DNA of 16,723 nucleotides from JAVXGM01 sp036657395 (GTDB lineage: Bacteria; Bacillota; Clostridia; Peptostreptococcales; Anaerovoracaceae). Below are positions 8,068 through 15,064 of this stretch, piece by piece; within the stretch, counting starts at the first letter, position 1; each line of letters starts with the position of its first letter. The stretch lies in the NCBI GenBank assembly GCA_036657395.1, contig JAVXGM010000020.1, positions 1-16,723 of the forward strand, in the 5' to 3' direction. The notes beneath the pieces are model-generated. The model was not told where the DNA came from and did no database searches. It saw only the letters and a program-made list of their open reading frames with translations. The translations under genes and the position numbers were made by a program.

Positions 8068-8724
8068 ATGGGTAAATACAATACAGTCATATTTGATCTG
8101 GACGGCACCTTGCTTGATACCCTTGAGGATCTGACCGACGCTGTGAATGAAGGGCTTTTAGAGTTTGGATTTCCACCTAGATCATTGTCAGAAGTCAGCA
8201 GCTTCGTTGGAACTGGCGTGAGAAATCTTATGGGCTACGCCGTCCCAAAAGGAACTAGTGAAGAGCAAATACTAATGTGCCTTGAAAGATTCAAGACACA
8301 CTATGAAATTCATTATAGGGACAAGACTAAGCCTTACCCAGGAATCATGGAACTTTTGGAGGCCATAAAGGCTTTAGGGATTTCCATTGGGGTCATGTCC
8401 AACAAATATGAGGCCGTGGTCAAAGAACTTTGCGACGATTATTTCCCGGGACTGATTAATGGCATCAGAGGTGAGCGAAAAAATGTTTTGAGAAAGCCAG
8501 CTCCAGACGGAGTTAACAGTCTTTTGGCAGAACTTGGCTCACAAAAGTCTGAGACTATTTACATAGGAGACACAGAAATAGATATGAAAACCGGGACAAA
8601 TGCAGACCTGTTTACTGTAGGCGTCACCTGGGGATTTCGAAATGAAAAAATATTAAGAAAAAATGGCGGGAAGAAAATAATTTACCAACCAAAAGAGTTA
8701 ATGAGGATAATAGAGGAGATTTAG
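8068..8724 (+). CDS. HAD-superfamily phosphatase (Gph/PpaX-like)
   Basis: Haloacid-dehalogenase phosphohydrolase, 218 aa. Motif I DLDGTLLDT (near residues 10-18) carries the nucleophile and acid/base Asp, motif II is the Ser of VMSNK near 112, motif III the Lys of RKPAPDG, and motif IV GDTEIDMKTG. The helical C1 cap between motifs I and II fits phosphoglycolate phosphatase/pyrophosphatase PpaX-type enzymes; the true substrate is unknown. I start at the second ATG (MGKYNTVIF) because AGGGGA ends 7 nt before it, whereas it would be only 1 nt from the ATG at 8062. The stop codon TAG abuts the ATG of the next gene. Confidence 0.87.
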   Translation: MGKYNTVIFDLDGTLLDTLEDLTDAVNEGLLEFGFPPRSLSEVSSFVGTGVRNLMGYAVPKGTSEEQILMCLERFKTHYEIHYRDKTKPYPGIMELLEAIKALGISIGVMSNKYEAVVKELCDDYFPGLINGIRGERKNVLRKPAPDGVNSLLAELGSQKSETIYIGDTEIDMKTGTNADLFTVGVTWGFRNEKILRKNGGKKIIYQPKELMRIIEEI

Positions 8725-10170
8725 ATGTTTGAAAAAGGGCAGATTTGCCAGATGAAAATTGTTGATATGAGTAATGAGGGTCAGGGAATCGGAAGAGCTG
8801 ATGGACTGGCCGTTTTTGTGCCAGGTGCTGTAGTAGGAGACGTGGTCACCGTAGGGCTGACCAAGGTAAAGAAAAACTATGCATTTTCCAGCCTAAAATC
8901 TGTGGATGAGCCATCGGTTAATAGGATGGAACCAATTTGTAATGACGGCTTCACTAAAGGCTGCGGTGGCTGTTCCCTTGCCAGACTTAACTATAAAGGC
9001 CAACTGGAATTAAAAGAAAAACAACTAGGTGAAAAATTGCGCCGCCTAGGCGACCTAGCTGATCCTATAGTACGCCCAATAGTGGCAATGGAAGACCCAT
9101 TTAACTACAGAAACAAGGCTCAATTCCCAATTAGTACAGGTGGAGTTATCACTAGAAAAGGCGGAATTCTAGAAAATCTGGGTGAAGTGGCCATCGGCTT
9201 CTACAAGCCAAGAAGTCACGATGTGGTCAATTGTAACGACTGTATGATTCAGTCACCAGCCGCTGTGGCAGTAGCTCAAGCTGTGCGCCAGTTCATGAAG
9301 GAAGATAACATTACTGCTTGGGATGACAAATGGGAAAAAGGCCTTATGCGCCACCTTATTGTAAAAACAGCCTTCAATACCAAAGAAGTTATGGCCATTC
9401 TAGTTATAAATGGAAATGGGATTCCTAACGGAGAAAAGCTAGCGGAATTAATTGATGACGCAGTATTTAAGACGGGATATTCACTGGAAAGTGTAATCTT
9501 AAATGTAAATAAAAAGAAAACCTCACAAGTCATGGGAAAAGAGTGCATTTCTCTGGCAGGGAAACCGACAATCCTAGAAAAAGTAGGGGATTTGTCATTT
9601 GAAATTTCTCCCCATTCTTTTTATCAGGTAAATCCTGTGCAAATGGAAAAGCTATACGACAAAGTCCGTGAATACGCAGCCCTAACAGGAAAAGAAAAGG
9701 TTTTGGACCTATACTGCGGAGTAGGCTCCATTGGCCTTTATTGTGCCAATCAGGCGGCTAACGTGATGGGTATAGAATCAGAGAAGAGTGCAGTTTTAGA
9801 TGCCAACCGAAATGCTGTGGTTAACGGGATCGTTAACGCAAGATTCCTATGCGGAAGAGCCGAGGTAGAACTGCCCAAACTTCTAGAGGAGACAGAAAGC
9901 GAAGACCCAATGGCAGCCATGGTAAAGGACACCAACGTGATCATTCTTGATCCACCAAGATCCGGCTGCCCTGTAGAATTCCTAAAGACAGTTGCCTCAG
10001 TAGGTGCTGAACGAATCGTGTATGTATCTTGCGACCCGGCCACTTTGGCTAGAGATGTTAAGGTACTTTGGGATCTAGGGTACAGATTTCAAGAGGCTAC
10101 TCCGGTTGACATGTTTCCTTGGACTGTTCACGTTGAGACGGTAGTATTGATGTCAAGGGTGGAAAAGTAA
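8725..10170 (+). CDS. rlmD: 23S rRNA (uracil-C5) methyltransferase, RlmD/RlmCD type
   Basis: SAM-dependent methyltransferase of the TrmA/RumA family that makes 5-methyluridine in 23S rRNA; single Firmicute enzymes (RlmCD) often modify both U747 and U1939, so the exact target is inferred. Order of domains: N-terminal TRAM domain (about 1-60), a [4Fe-4S] site with Cys72, Cys80, Cys83 and Cys170 or Cys173, a central domain with HSFYQVN (297-303), the SAM-binding DLYCGVGSIG (328-337), DPPRSGC near 409, the catalytic Cys436 in VSCDPATLARD and the catalytic base Glu471 in HVET. Length 481 aa is typical. It is the last core gene of the plus-strand series; a strong terminator starts 30 nt after its stop. 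Confidence 0.95.
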   Translation: MFEKGQICQMKIVDMSNEGQGIGRADGLAVFVPGAVVGDVVTVGLTKVKKNYAFSSLKSVDEPSVNRMEPICNDGFTKGCGGCSLARLNYKGQLELKEKQLGEKLRRLGDLADPIVRPIVAMEDPFNYRNKAQFPISTGGVITRKGGILENLGEVAIGFYKPRSHDVVNCNDCMIQSPAAVAVAQAVRQFMKEDNITAWDDKWEKGLMRHLIVKTAFNTKEVMAILVINGNGIPNGEKLAELIDDAVFKTGYSLESVILNVNKKKTSQVMGKECISLAGKPTILEKVGDLSFEISPHSFYQVNPVQMEKLYDKVREYAALTGKEKVLDLYCGVGSIGLYCANQAANVMGIESEKSAVLDANRNAVVNGIVNARFLCGRAEVELPKLLEETESEDPMAAMVKDTNVIILDPPRSGCPVEFLKTVASVGAERIVYVSCDPATLARDVKVLWDLGYRFQEATPVDMFPWTVHVETVVLMSRVEK

Positions 10171-10200
10171 GAGTGTAGAAATGTGAGTAAATAAGAGCTT

Positions 10201-10250
10201 TCCGTGATTTGAGCTCTGGCTTCAAGCCGGAAGGATAATCACGGATTTTT
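10201..10250 (+). terminator. Intrinsic terminator after the methyltransferase gene
   Basis: TCCGTGATT (10201-10209) pairs perfectly with AATCACGGA (10237-10245), followed by TTTTT. An inner stem CTGGC/GCCGG (10216-10220 with 10226-10230) closes the apex. This ends the core-gene transcript and marks the left boundary of the accessory DNA. Confidence 0.85.
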
Positions 10251-10276
10251 GCTATGAGGGAAGTTATCCATGTGTG

Positions 10277-10367
10277 GTGAATTTGAAAAATCATCGGTGA
10301 ATATCACTGATGACTAGGTGAGTTGATAAAATGATTGGCAAAATAATAGTGAGTTGACAAGATGATT
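10277..10367 (+). repeat. Degenerate GTGA(A/G)TT repeats upstream of the abrB-like gene
   Basis: Two copies of a 19-bp word, GTGAGTTGATAAAATGATT (10318-10336) and GTGAGTTGACAAGATGATT (10349-10367), differ at two positions. Two looser relatives start at 10277 and 10297 (GTGAATTTGA and GTGAATATCA). The second lies in an imperfect inverted repeat, TCATCGGTGA (10291-10300) and TCACTGATGA (10304-10313). No gene lies between 10171 and 10435. The repeats are in front of the island's first promoter and may be regulator binding sites or remnants of integration. Confidence 0.6.
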
Positions 10368-10378
10368 ATCGATAATCA
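10363..10378. promoter_or_regulatory. 16-bp perfect palindrome, probable operator
   Basis: TGATTATCGATAATCA is a perfect palindrome ending 3 nt before the -35 box of the promoter at 10382. Its symmetry suits a dimeric regulator; the small AbrB-like protein encoded immediately downstream, or the XRE protein encoded at 12529-12747, are the obvious candidates. It overlaps the second copy of the 19-bp repeat by 5 nt. Confidence 0.6.
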
Positions 10379-10381
10379 ACC

Positions 10382-10410
10382 TTGAATTTAGACTAAAATT
10401 AGGGTATAAT
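10382..10410 (+). promoter_or_regulatory. Promoter of abrB-like gene and methyltransferase
   Basis: TTGAAT (10382-10387), a 17-nt spacer and perfect TATAAT (10405-10410) form a near-consensus sigma-A promoter. The expected start near 10417 leaves a leader of about 20 nt before the ATG, with AGGAGG at 10423-10428. No separate promoter was recognised in front of the methyltransferase gene, so it probably relies on this one. Confidence 0.8.
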
Positions 10411-10435
10411 TAGCCTATGATTAGGAGGATGCGAT

Positions 10436-10633
10436 ATGACTGATTCGTTTGTATATTTAGACACATACGTACTGCAACAAGATATGAGAATTCGTTTACC
10501 AAAATCAATACTTTCTAATTTGAATGTTGAAAAAGGTAAAACTAAATTTGATATTTACTTGGATACAACAGATAATTCGTTAATTCTTCGAATAAAAAAG
10601 CTGAATCCAGGAAGCAATAGCAGTGATGATTAA
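10436..10633 (+). CDS. Small AbrB/MazE-like DNA-binding protein
   Basis: Protein of 65 residues. The central part, with MRIRLPKSIL, then LNVEKGKTKFDIYLD and SLILRIKK, follows the swapped-hairpin AbrB/SpoVT/MazE pattern (an R-I-x-L/I-P-K strand-helix, a G-D/K turn, and a final hydrophobic I-L-R strand). Such proteins bind DNA as dimers and act as transition-state regulators or as antitoxins. The C-terminal tail (GSNSSDD) is short and polar. AGGAGG is 7 nt before the ATG and the promoter is excellent. No MazF-like toxin follows; the next sizeable gene is a DNA methyltransferase, so I infer a controller of the restriction-modification locus, possibly acting on the palindrome at 10363-10378. The domain call rests on pattern recognition and is moderately secure. 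Confidence 0.65.
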   Translation: MTDSFVYLDTYVLQQDMRIRLPKSILSNLNVEKGKTKFDIYLDTTDNSLILRIKKLNPGSNSSDD

Positions 10634-10715
10634 TAAATATTATTCAGGCTTTGTAAAGACTACTGATTTCATTGACAAGGGTAAAAACTCTAAGTCAATT
10701 CTGAAATCAAATTAA
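10626..10715 (+). CDS. Possible 29-residue basic microprotein
   Basis: An ATG overlapping the end of the abrB-like gene (ATGATTAA) opens a frame of 29 codons, MINKYYSGFV..., with several lysines and few acidic residues, ending at TAA. An AGGA lies about 13 nt upstream, farther than usual, so initiation would depend on coupling to the preceding gene. It fills most of the gap before the methyltransferase. It may be a real small protein, a toxin-like partner of the AbrB-like protein, or chance; I do not recognise it. Confidence 0.25.
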   Translation: MINKYYSGFVKTTDFIDKGKNSKSILKSN

Positions 10716-10741
10716 ACTTAAATAAGAGAAAGGGTGATTGA

Positions 10742-11749
10742 TTGTTGAAATATGCTGAATTTTGCACAGGAATCGGAGGGTTCCGATTAGGAATAGAATC
10801 ATCTGATTTAGGAGCGAAAATGGTTTACTCAAACGAAATTGATGATAATTGCGAAAAAACCTACGAAAGAAATTTCGAACAGAAGTTTGATTCTAAGGAC
10901 ATATTTGATATTAATGCAAATGATCTTCCGGATTTTGATATGATGTGTGCTGGTTTTCCTTGTCAGCCTTTTTCTCAAGCAGGGCAAGGAAAGGGTTTTA
11001 GTGACCATAGAGGAACAATTTTCTTTAAGCTATTAGAAATTATTCATGTCAAAAAACCTGATATTATCTTTTTTGAAAATGTGCCGAATCTAAAACATCA
11101 TGATAAAGGGAGAACATTTAAAGTCATTTCAGAAAACCTAGAGAACGAAGGGTATAAATTATTTGTTGAAATATTAGACAGTACCTATTATGGAATACCG
11201 CAAAGTAGACCTAGGATATATATGGTCGGTCTAAGGACAGAAAAATATGGAGATAGTGTGTTCAAATTTACAGATAAGATTACTAATAAAACACCTTTGC
11301 GTAATTTTCTTAATCTAGGAGATTACTCAATTCCAATTAGCAATAGGTGGCAGGAATACATAGATTTATATACAAACCAGATTAGCGAAAAGGAAGTTTC
11401 ATTTCCTTTACCAAAGACAAGAAAAAAACTGGAGAGAATTGCTGTGAACTGCAATCTAAGTGATTGTGTATTTCAAATCCGCTCAAGTGGTATTCGTGCC
11501 TATTCTTTAGATGAGCCTTTTCCAACATTTGCTGTAAGTAATTCAGGAGGAGGAGCCATGATTCCTGTTCTTTCAAAAGAAAGAAGACATCTAAACTTGA
11601 TCGAGATAAGGAGAATAATGGGCTTTCCAGAATGGTTTGATATGTCAGCTGTTTCAAGGACCGATGCAATAAAACAGTTAGCTAATGCTGTTTGCCCACC
11701 TGTAATAACTTCCATATGCAATGATATTAAGAAAGCAATCACAGTTTAA
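10742..11749 (+). CDS. DNA (cytosine-5-)-methyltransferase
   Basis: SAM-dependent C5 cytosine methyltransferase of 335 aa, comparable to M.HhaI in size. Motifs in order: I FCTGIGGFRLGIE (7-19), IV GFPCQPFSQAG (71-81) with catalytic Cys74, VI ENV (112-114), VIII QSRPRIYMVG (154-163), a target-recognition region of roughly residues 175-270, IX around RRIMGFPE (290-297) and X QLANAVCPPV (312-321). All catalytic elements are intact. The start is TTG (10742, or the adjacent TTG at 10745, better spaced from GGGTGATT). It should protect host DNA against the nuclease encoded convergently at 11769-12500; its target sequence cannot be read from the protein. Probably cotranscribed with the abrB-like gene 108 nt upstream. 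Confidence 0.93.
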   Translation: MLKYAEFCTGIGGFRLGIESSDLGAKMVYSNEIDDNCEKTYERNFEQKFDSKDIFDINANDLPDFDMMCAGFPCQPFSQAGQGKGFSDHRGTIFFKLLEIIHVKKPDIIFFENVPNLKHHDKGRTFKVISENLENEGYKLFVEILDSTYYGIPQSRPRIYMVGLRTEKYGDSVFKFTDKITNKTPLRNFLNLGDYSIPISNRWQEYIDLYTNQISEKEVSFPLPKTRKKLERIAVNCNLSDCVFQIRSSGIRAYSLDEPFPTFAVSNSGGGAMIPVLSKERRHLNLIEIRRIMGFPEWFDMSAVSRTDAIKQLANAVCPPVITSICNDIKKAITV

Positions 11750-11768
11750 TGACTGTAATTGCTTTCTT
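11729..11768. terminator. Terminator between convergent methyltransferase and nuclease genes
   Basis: AAGAAAGCAAT (11729-11739) pairs perfectly with ATTGCTTTCTT (11758-11768); after one mismatch the stem continues with ACAGT/ACTGT around a TTAATG loop. The following TTTACTTT supports use by the plus-strand transcript; support on the minus strand is weaker. The 5' arm lies inside the last codons of the methyltransferase gene. Confidence 0.75.
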
Positions 11769-12500
11769 TTACTTTAAACGGTCAGAAATATCTTCGCCAG
11801 TAGCAAGTACAATTGATGAAGTTTCAGGAGAAACTAAAGCACAATTTTTGTTGCATGTTTCACTACAAATAAAACACATCTGACGTTTACTCTTGTTACA
11901 GTAGTGGCAAAGTGCTTGATAATTCATAATATTACTATCACCACCACGATCTACAGGAATTCTATGATCAAACTCAAGTGTTACTCTATCTTTTGCATAT
12001 GTATGGCGTTGAATCATAGCAGATTCCTTAAGTATGGCACCACAGAGGTTACATTTATTAATCTGTTGTTGGAGAATAATTTGCTTTTCTGAATTGCCTA
12101 TTTGCTCGCGAATAAATTTGGCACTCGGATTAAATAATAAATCGTGGTCTTCTTTCCGTAAGACATATTGTCGGTTGCCACGTAATCCTTCAGCACGAAT
12201 ACATGAAAATCCCTCTTCAGTCCATAACTCACTGAATGGTTTGTTTGCATCTCCGTACCTATCTTTTATCCAAGTGGGGTTATATTTCCCCGCGAGAATA
12301 GTCTTAACTTCTTGAAGTCTATTGTTTGCTCCTACTAAATCTTCCTCTGAACAGACCTCATATTTGATTAGCAAGAGCAACCCAGCTATTGTCCTCCGTT
12401 TTGTCAGCCAGATAATTTTGTTTTCTGGGAAAACAATCTCATAGCCCCGATCAAATACTTCTGCTTTTCGGATCTCAATTATATCTTCGATTCTTACCAT
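11769..12500 (-). CDS. HNH endonuclease, probable restriction enzyme
   Basis: Protein of 243 aa with a C-terminal HNH nuclease: CNLC (150-153) begins the zinc site, EFDHRIPVDRGG supplies the central His (179), then N190/N193 and CHYC (198-201), ending with NKSK. A further cluster, C209, C212, C216 and C220, could bind a second zinc. The N-terminal 140 residues match nothing I recognise and probably recognise DNA. I start at the ATG because GGAGG is 5 nt upstream; an in-frame GTG at 12512 would place that site inside the gene. It lies 28 nt after a small XRE gene and faces a C5 methyltransferase, the layout of a Type II restriction-modification system with controller protein. Homing endonuclease or another defence nuclease remain alternatives. 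Confidence 0.8.
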   Translation of the reverse strand: MVRIEDIIEIRKAEVFDRGYEIVFPENKIIWLTKRRTIAGLLLLIKYEVCSEEDLVGANNRLQEVKTILAGKYNPTWIKDRYGDANKPFSELWTEEGFSCIRAEGLRGNRQYVLRKEDHDLLFNPSAKFIREQIGNSEKQIILQQQINKCNLCGAILKESAMIQRHTYAKDRVTLEFDHRIPVDRGGDSNIMNYQALCHYCNKSKRQMCFICSETCNKNCALVSPETSSIVLATGEDISDRLK

Positions 12501-12528
12501 TTCTTCCTCCACATTCCTTTCTTCTCAT

Positions 12529-12747
12529 CTATTTATCCTTCTCATCATGAACAGTTTCTAAAATATCTTCCAAGCGGCAATCCATAGCCTCACATATTTT
12601 AAGCAGAATATCCGTAGTGATATTCTCCCCTTTGCCAAGCTTTGCTATAGATGCAGAGCTTATACCGGTGGCATTCTTCAAATCTTGTTTATTCATATTT
12701 TTATCAATTAGCATTTTCCAGAGTTTGTTGTAGCTAATTCTGAGCAT
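12529..12747 (-). CDS. XRE-family helix-turn-helix regulator (controller-like)
   Basis: Protein of 72 aa that is almost entirely a Cro/C1-type (HTH_26-like) domain: YNKLWKMLIDKNMNKQDLKNATGIS (helices 1-2), SSASIAKLGKGENI (recognition helix and turn) and TDILLKICEAMDCRLEDILE. Small XRE proteins of this size that precede a restriction gene on the same strand are known as C (controller) proteins, which time expression of the nuclease after the methyltransferase. GGAG sits about 8 nt before the ATG. It follows the ABC ATPase gene by 29 nt and precedes the HNH gene by 28 nt, so all could share an mRNA. The regulatory target is inferred, not seen. Confidence 0.83.
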   Translation of the reverse strand: MLRISYNKLWKMLIDKNMNKQDLKNATGISSASIAKLGKGENITTDILLKICEAMDCRLEDILETVHDEKDK

Positions 12748-12776
12748 ATTTCTATCTCCTTTATTGGATTTCCATC

Positions 12777-14606
12777 CTAATTGCTATATACATCATGTAA
12801 AAAACCATAACGACTTTCTTTGTACTTACTTACATATTTGTCCTGTGTAAATTCAATAACCTGAGCACCACTAGCCTCATAATCTAATTCTGGGAGGTCT
12901 TTTGTGTTTTCTACAACTATCATCTGTCCTTCAGTTTGATTGTCAATAAAGTACTGGAATAGGGCGGTTCTCATACTTGTAGGGGCATTATCATCAACAC
13001 CTTGATCCAGACCAAGCAAAGGTGTATCCACTACAAAAATTCCTGGCTTATGCGCCGCATCTTCATGTAAATATTGCCTAAAAGTTAATCCGACAACTGT
13101 ATTGATAAAAGCCCAGTAACCCTTACCATGACTATCTTCTTTTGCATAGCCATTTATTTCTAAATCAAATGTTCCCATGTTGAAATGAGCCGTATTCAAA
13201 TTCTCGTATTTGCAGTCAACTAGAATTGAATATGCTATTTCATCTATACGTGTATTAAAATCGACAGGGAAGTGTTCTTTTGGTTTAAACTTAGGGTTAT
13301 CCGAATCATCATTTTCATGCTTTTGTAATTCAACAATCCACTCTTGTGAAACGCTTTGCAATACAGTTGATTCTTGTTGTAATTGTATATAAGAGCGATA
13401 TTGTTGTATTCCTTCTCTTAGTTTATTAGATTGAGGAGTAAGTTCAGTTTCGATTAATTTATCTATCCCCGATCTTTGTCTTTCAAGATGATCGATTTTT
13501 TCACGAACTTCATTTAATGATGAAACAACATCTTCTTCACTCTCAGACAAGCCCTGCAATTGAGTAATGATACGATTCAGCTCAGCCCTTGATGCTTTAA
13601 TGTATGATTTTCTCTCTGCTGGTTGCATATTACCATCGCAGAAAGGACATTTTTTATTTTTATCAACAGAGTGTAGATGTACCTCTCCATCTACAATAAA
13701 TGATAATCTCTTTATATCAGCTGTATATTGGCTTCGTAGCGATTGAAAGTGAGAATAAGTAACTTGGTTTTCTGCTTCTTTTTCCTTTAAGTCTAGTAAA
13801 GTACTTAGTAAATCCTTACTTTCTTCTGTAGCAGCAGCAATAGCAGCTTCAGTTTCAGAGAGATTATCAATCAACTTTTGCATTTCATTTTCCACATCTA
13901 AATCGCTATAAGCAGATAATGCTTTTTGTAGCTCTTCTCTTTTTTTAGACATCTGAGAAATTCTACCGTTTACAAATTGGCGAACAGCTTCTTTTTTTGC
14001 TTTGCTGATTTCATCCTTGTCATGTTCCTCCATATTTGGGAATTCATTTCCTGTGAGAAGATATAGAAGGGATGCAAAAAAATAAGGATTTTGAGTAGGC
14101 GATGAAGGTAAAAGTACCGATTTTGGATTTTCAATTTCTTGTTCTTTTAACCAAAACAATCCCATAAGAGTTTTCCATGAGAGGCGTTGTCTAGCAAAAT
14201 CTTGATTTTTAATTATCATTGGCAGTTTTTTAATACCAATCAATTTAAGCCAAAGTTCATTTAAAACAGGATTTTTATTCCCGTTACTCTTATATTTAAC
14301 GTCATAGTCACCACCATCAATTGAGTTAATTTGGCTGACCACGTTTACTATATTCTTTCCAACCATCCGAGAGAGATGAATAGTGCCTTCTGGTGCGTTA
14401 ATATCTAGGCTGACGCTATCATATCCTGTTTGTTCTTTTTCAAAAGGCTTTTCAATTACACCCATAGCAAACTGGATGCATTTTAATACGCAGGTCTTTC
14501 CGGAATCGGAAACTCCACAAATGATATTTAATCCTTTATCAAAAGTTACAATAGCAGGGGACTTCCCAATGCCGGTTGCTGTGACTTTAGAAATATAAAA
14601 CGCCAT
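12777..14606 (-). CDS. ABC-3C system ATPase, Rad50-like
   Basis: ABC-type ATPase of 609 aa with SMC/Rad50 architecture. Walker A GVSDSGKT is at 31-38, two heptad-rich coiled-coil arms lie at about 200-300 and 335-430, and a zinc-hook-like CPFC at 320-323 sits between them. A degenerate ABC signature (SHGKGY, 492-497) and Walker B GIFVVDTPLLGLD (522-534) form the second half-site. The residue after the Walker B Asp is Thr, not the usual catalytic Glu, so hydrolysis may be slow or rely on another residue. The final part VVENTKDLPEL lacks an H-loop His. These features, and the two genes upstream, fit the ABC three-component systems predicted to act in nucleic-acid sensing and phage defence. AAGGAG overlaps the preceding stop codon, 5 nt before the ATG, which implies translational coupling. 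Confidence 0.82.
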   Translation of the reverse strand: MAFYISKVTATGIGKSPAIVTFDKGLNIICGVSDSGKTCVLKCIQFAMGVIEKPFEKEQTGYDSVSLDINAPEGTIHLSRMVGKNIVNVVSQINSIDGGDYDVKYKSNGNKNPVLNELWLKLIGIKKLPMIIKNQDFARQRLSWKTLMGLFWLKEQEIENPKSVLLPSSPTQNPYFFASLLYLLTGNEFPNMEEHDKDEISKAKKEAVRQFVNGRISQMSKKREELQKALSAYSDLDVENEMQKLIDNLSETEAAIAAATEESKDLLSTLLDLKEKEAENQVTYSHFQSLRSQYTADIKRLSFIVDGEVHLHSVDKNKKCPFCDGNMQPAERKSYIKASRAELNRIITQLQGLSESEEDVVSSLNEVREKIDHLERQRSGIDKLIETELTPQSNKLREGIQQYRSYIQLQQESTVLQSVSQEWIVELQKHENDDSDNPKFKPKEHFPVDFNTRIDEIAYSILVDCKYENLNTAHFNMGTFDLEINGYAKEDSHGKGYWAFINTVVGLTFRQYLHEDAAHKPGIFVVDTPLLGLDQGVDDNAPTSMRTALFQYFIDNQTEGQMIVVENTKDLPELDYEASGAQVIEFTQDKYVSKYKESRYGFLHDVYSN

Positions 14607-14611
14607 ACAGG

Positions 14612-15064
14612 TTACTCCTTCCTTAACGATTTAGACGCTTCTCTACTAATCAAATTAAGAAGTTCTTTTTCGTTTTTCGAATCCATATAAATAATAGCTT
14701 TGTGTGCATACAATCTATATTCATTGGCATAATCAGAAGCTAGGGAATTGCTTAAGGCAAGTCCACGTTCTGTAATAGAATAAATAAAGCCATCATTTGA
14801 ATAAGAAACCCTAACCAAGTTTTCTAAAACAAGCTGTTTAATAGCTTGTTGTGATAATGATCTTCTCGCAGAAAACTCAGAAAAACTAAATTCATTATCA
14901 CCATGAAGATTGCTATTTGATAATCCAAATTCTTTTGAGTAATTTGAAATAAAATCTGCTGTTACCAACTTATCAATTGTAAACTTATTATTTTTAGACA
15001 ATGATAAGACAAGTAGTAATCTCATTGATATTTCAAATTCAGTATTGAAAACTTTATCATTCAT
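14612..15064 (-). CDS. ABC-3C system middle component (MC2-like)
   Basis: Protein of about 150 aa. It opens VFNTEFEISMRLLLVLSLS and continues with a predominantly helical, winged-helix-like domain, including the segment LSQQAIKQLVLENLVRVSYSNDGFIYSITERGLAL (helix, strand, wing), then a basic helical tail. The FNTxFExxxRLLxxL opening is what I remember for middle components of ABC-3C systems, and the gene sits exactly between the C-terminal-domain gene and the ATPase gene. I start at the ATG 6 nt after GGTGG, overlapping the previous stop by 8 bp; starts at 15070 and 15094 are in frame but fit less well. In such systems this part is thought to link the ATPase to the effector. Confidence 0.72.
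   Translation of the reverse strand: MNDKVFNTEFEISMRLLLVLSLSKNNKFTIDKLVTADFISNYSKEFGLSNSNLHGDNEFSFSEFSARRSLSQQAIKQLVLENLVRVSYSNDGFIYSITERGLALSNSLASDYANEYRLYAHKAIIYMDSKNEKELLNLISREASKSLRKE

Noticed and set aside
10171..10260. Riboswitch in the structured region after the rRNA methyltransferase gene.
   Set aside because: The structure is a simple stem with T-run placed after a gene and followed by a separate promoter; it is explained as a terminator.
10276..10367. Repeats considered as a CRISPR array.
   Set aside because: Copies are too diverged, spacers are irregular and very short, and no cas gene is present.
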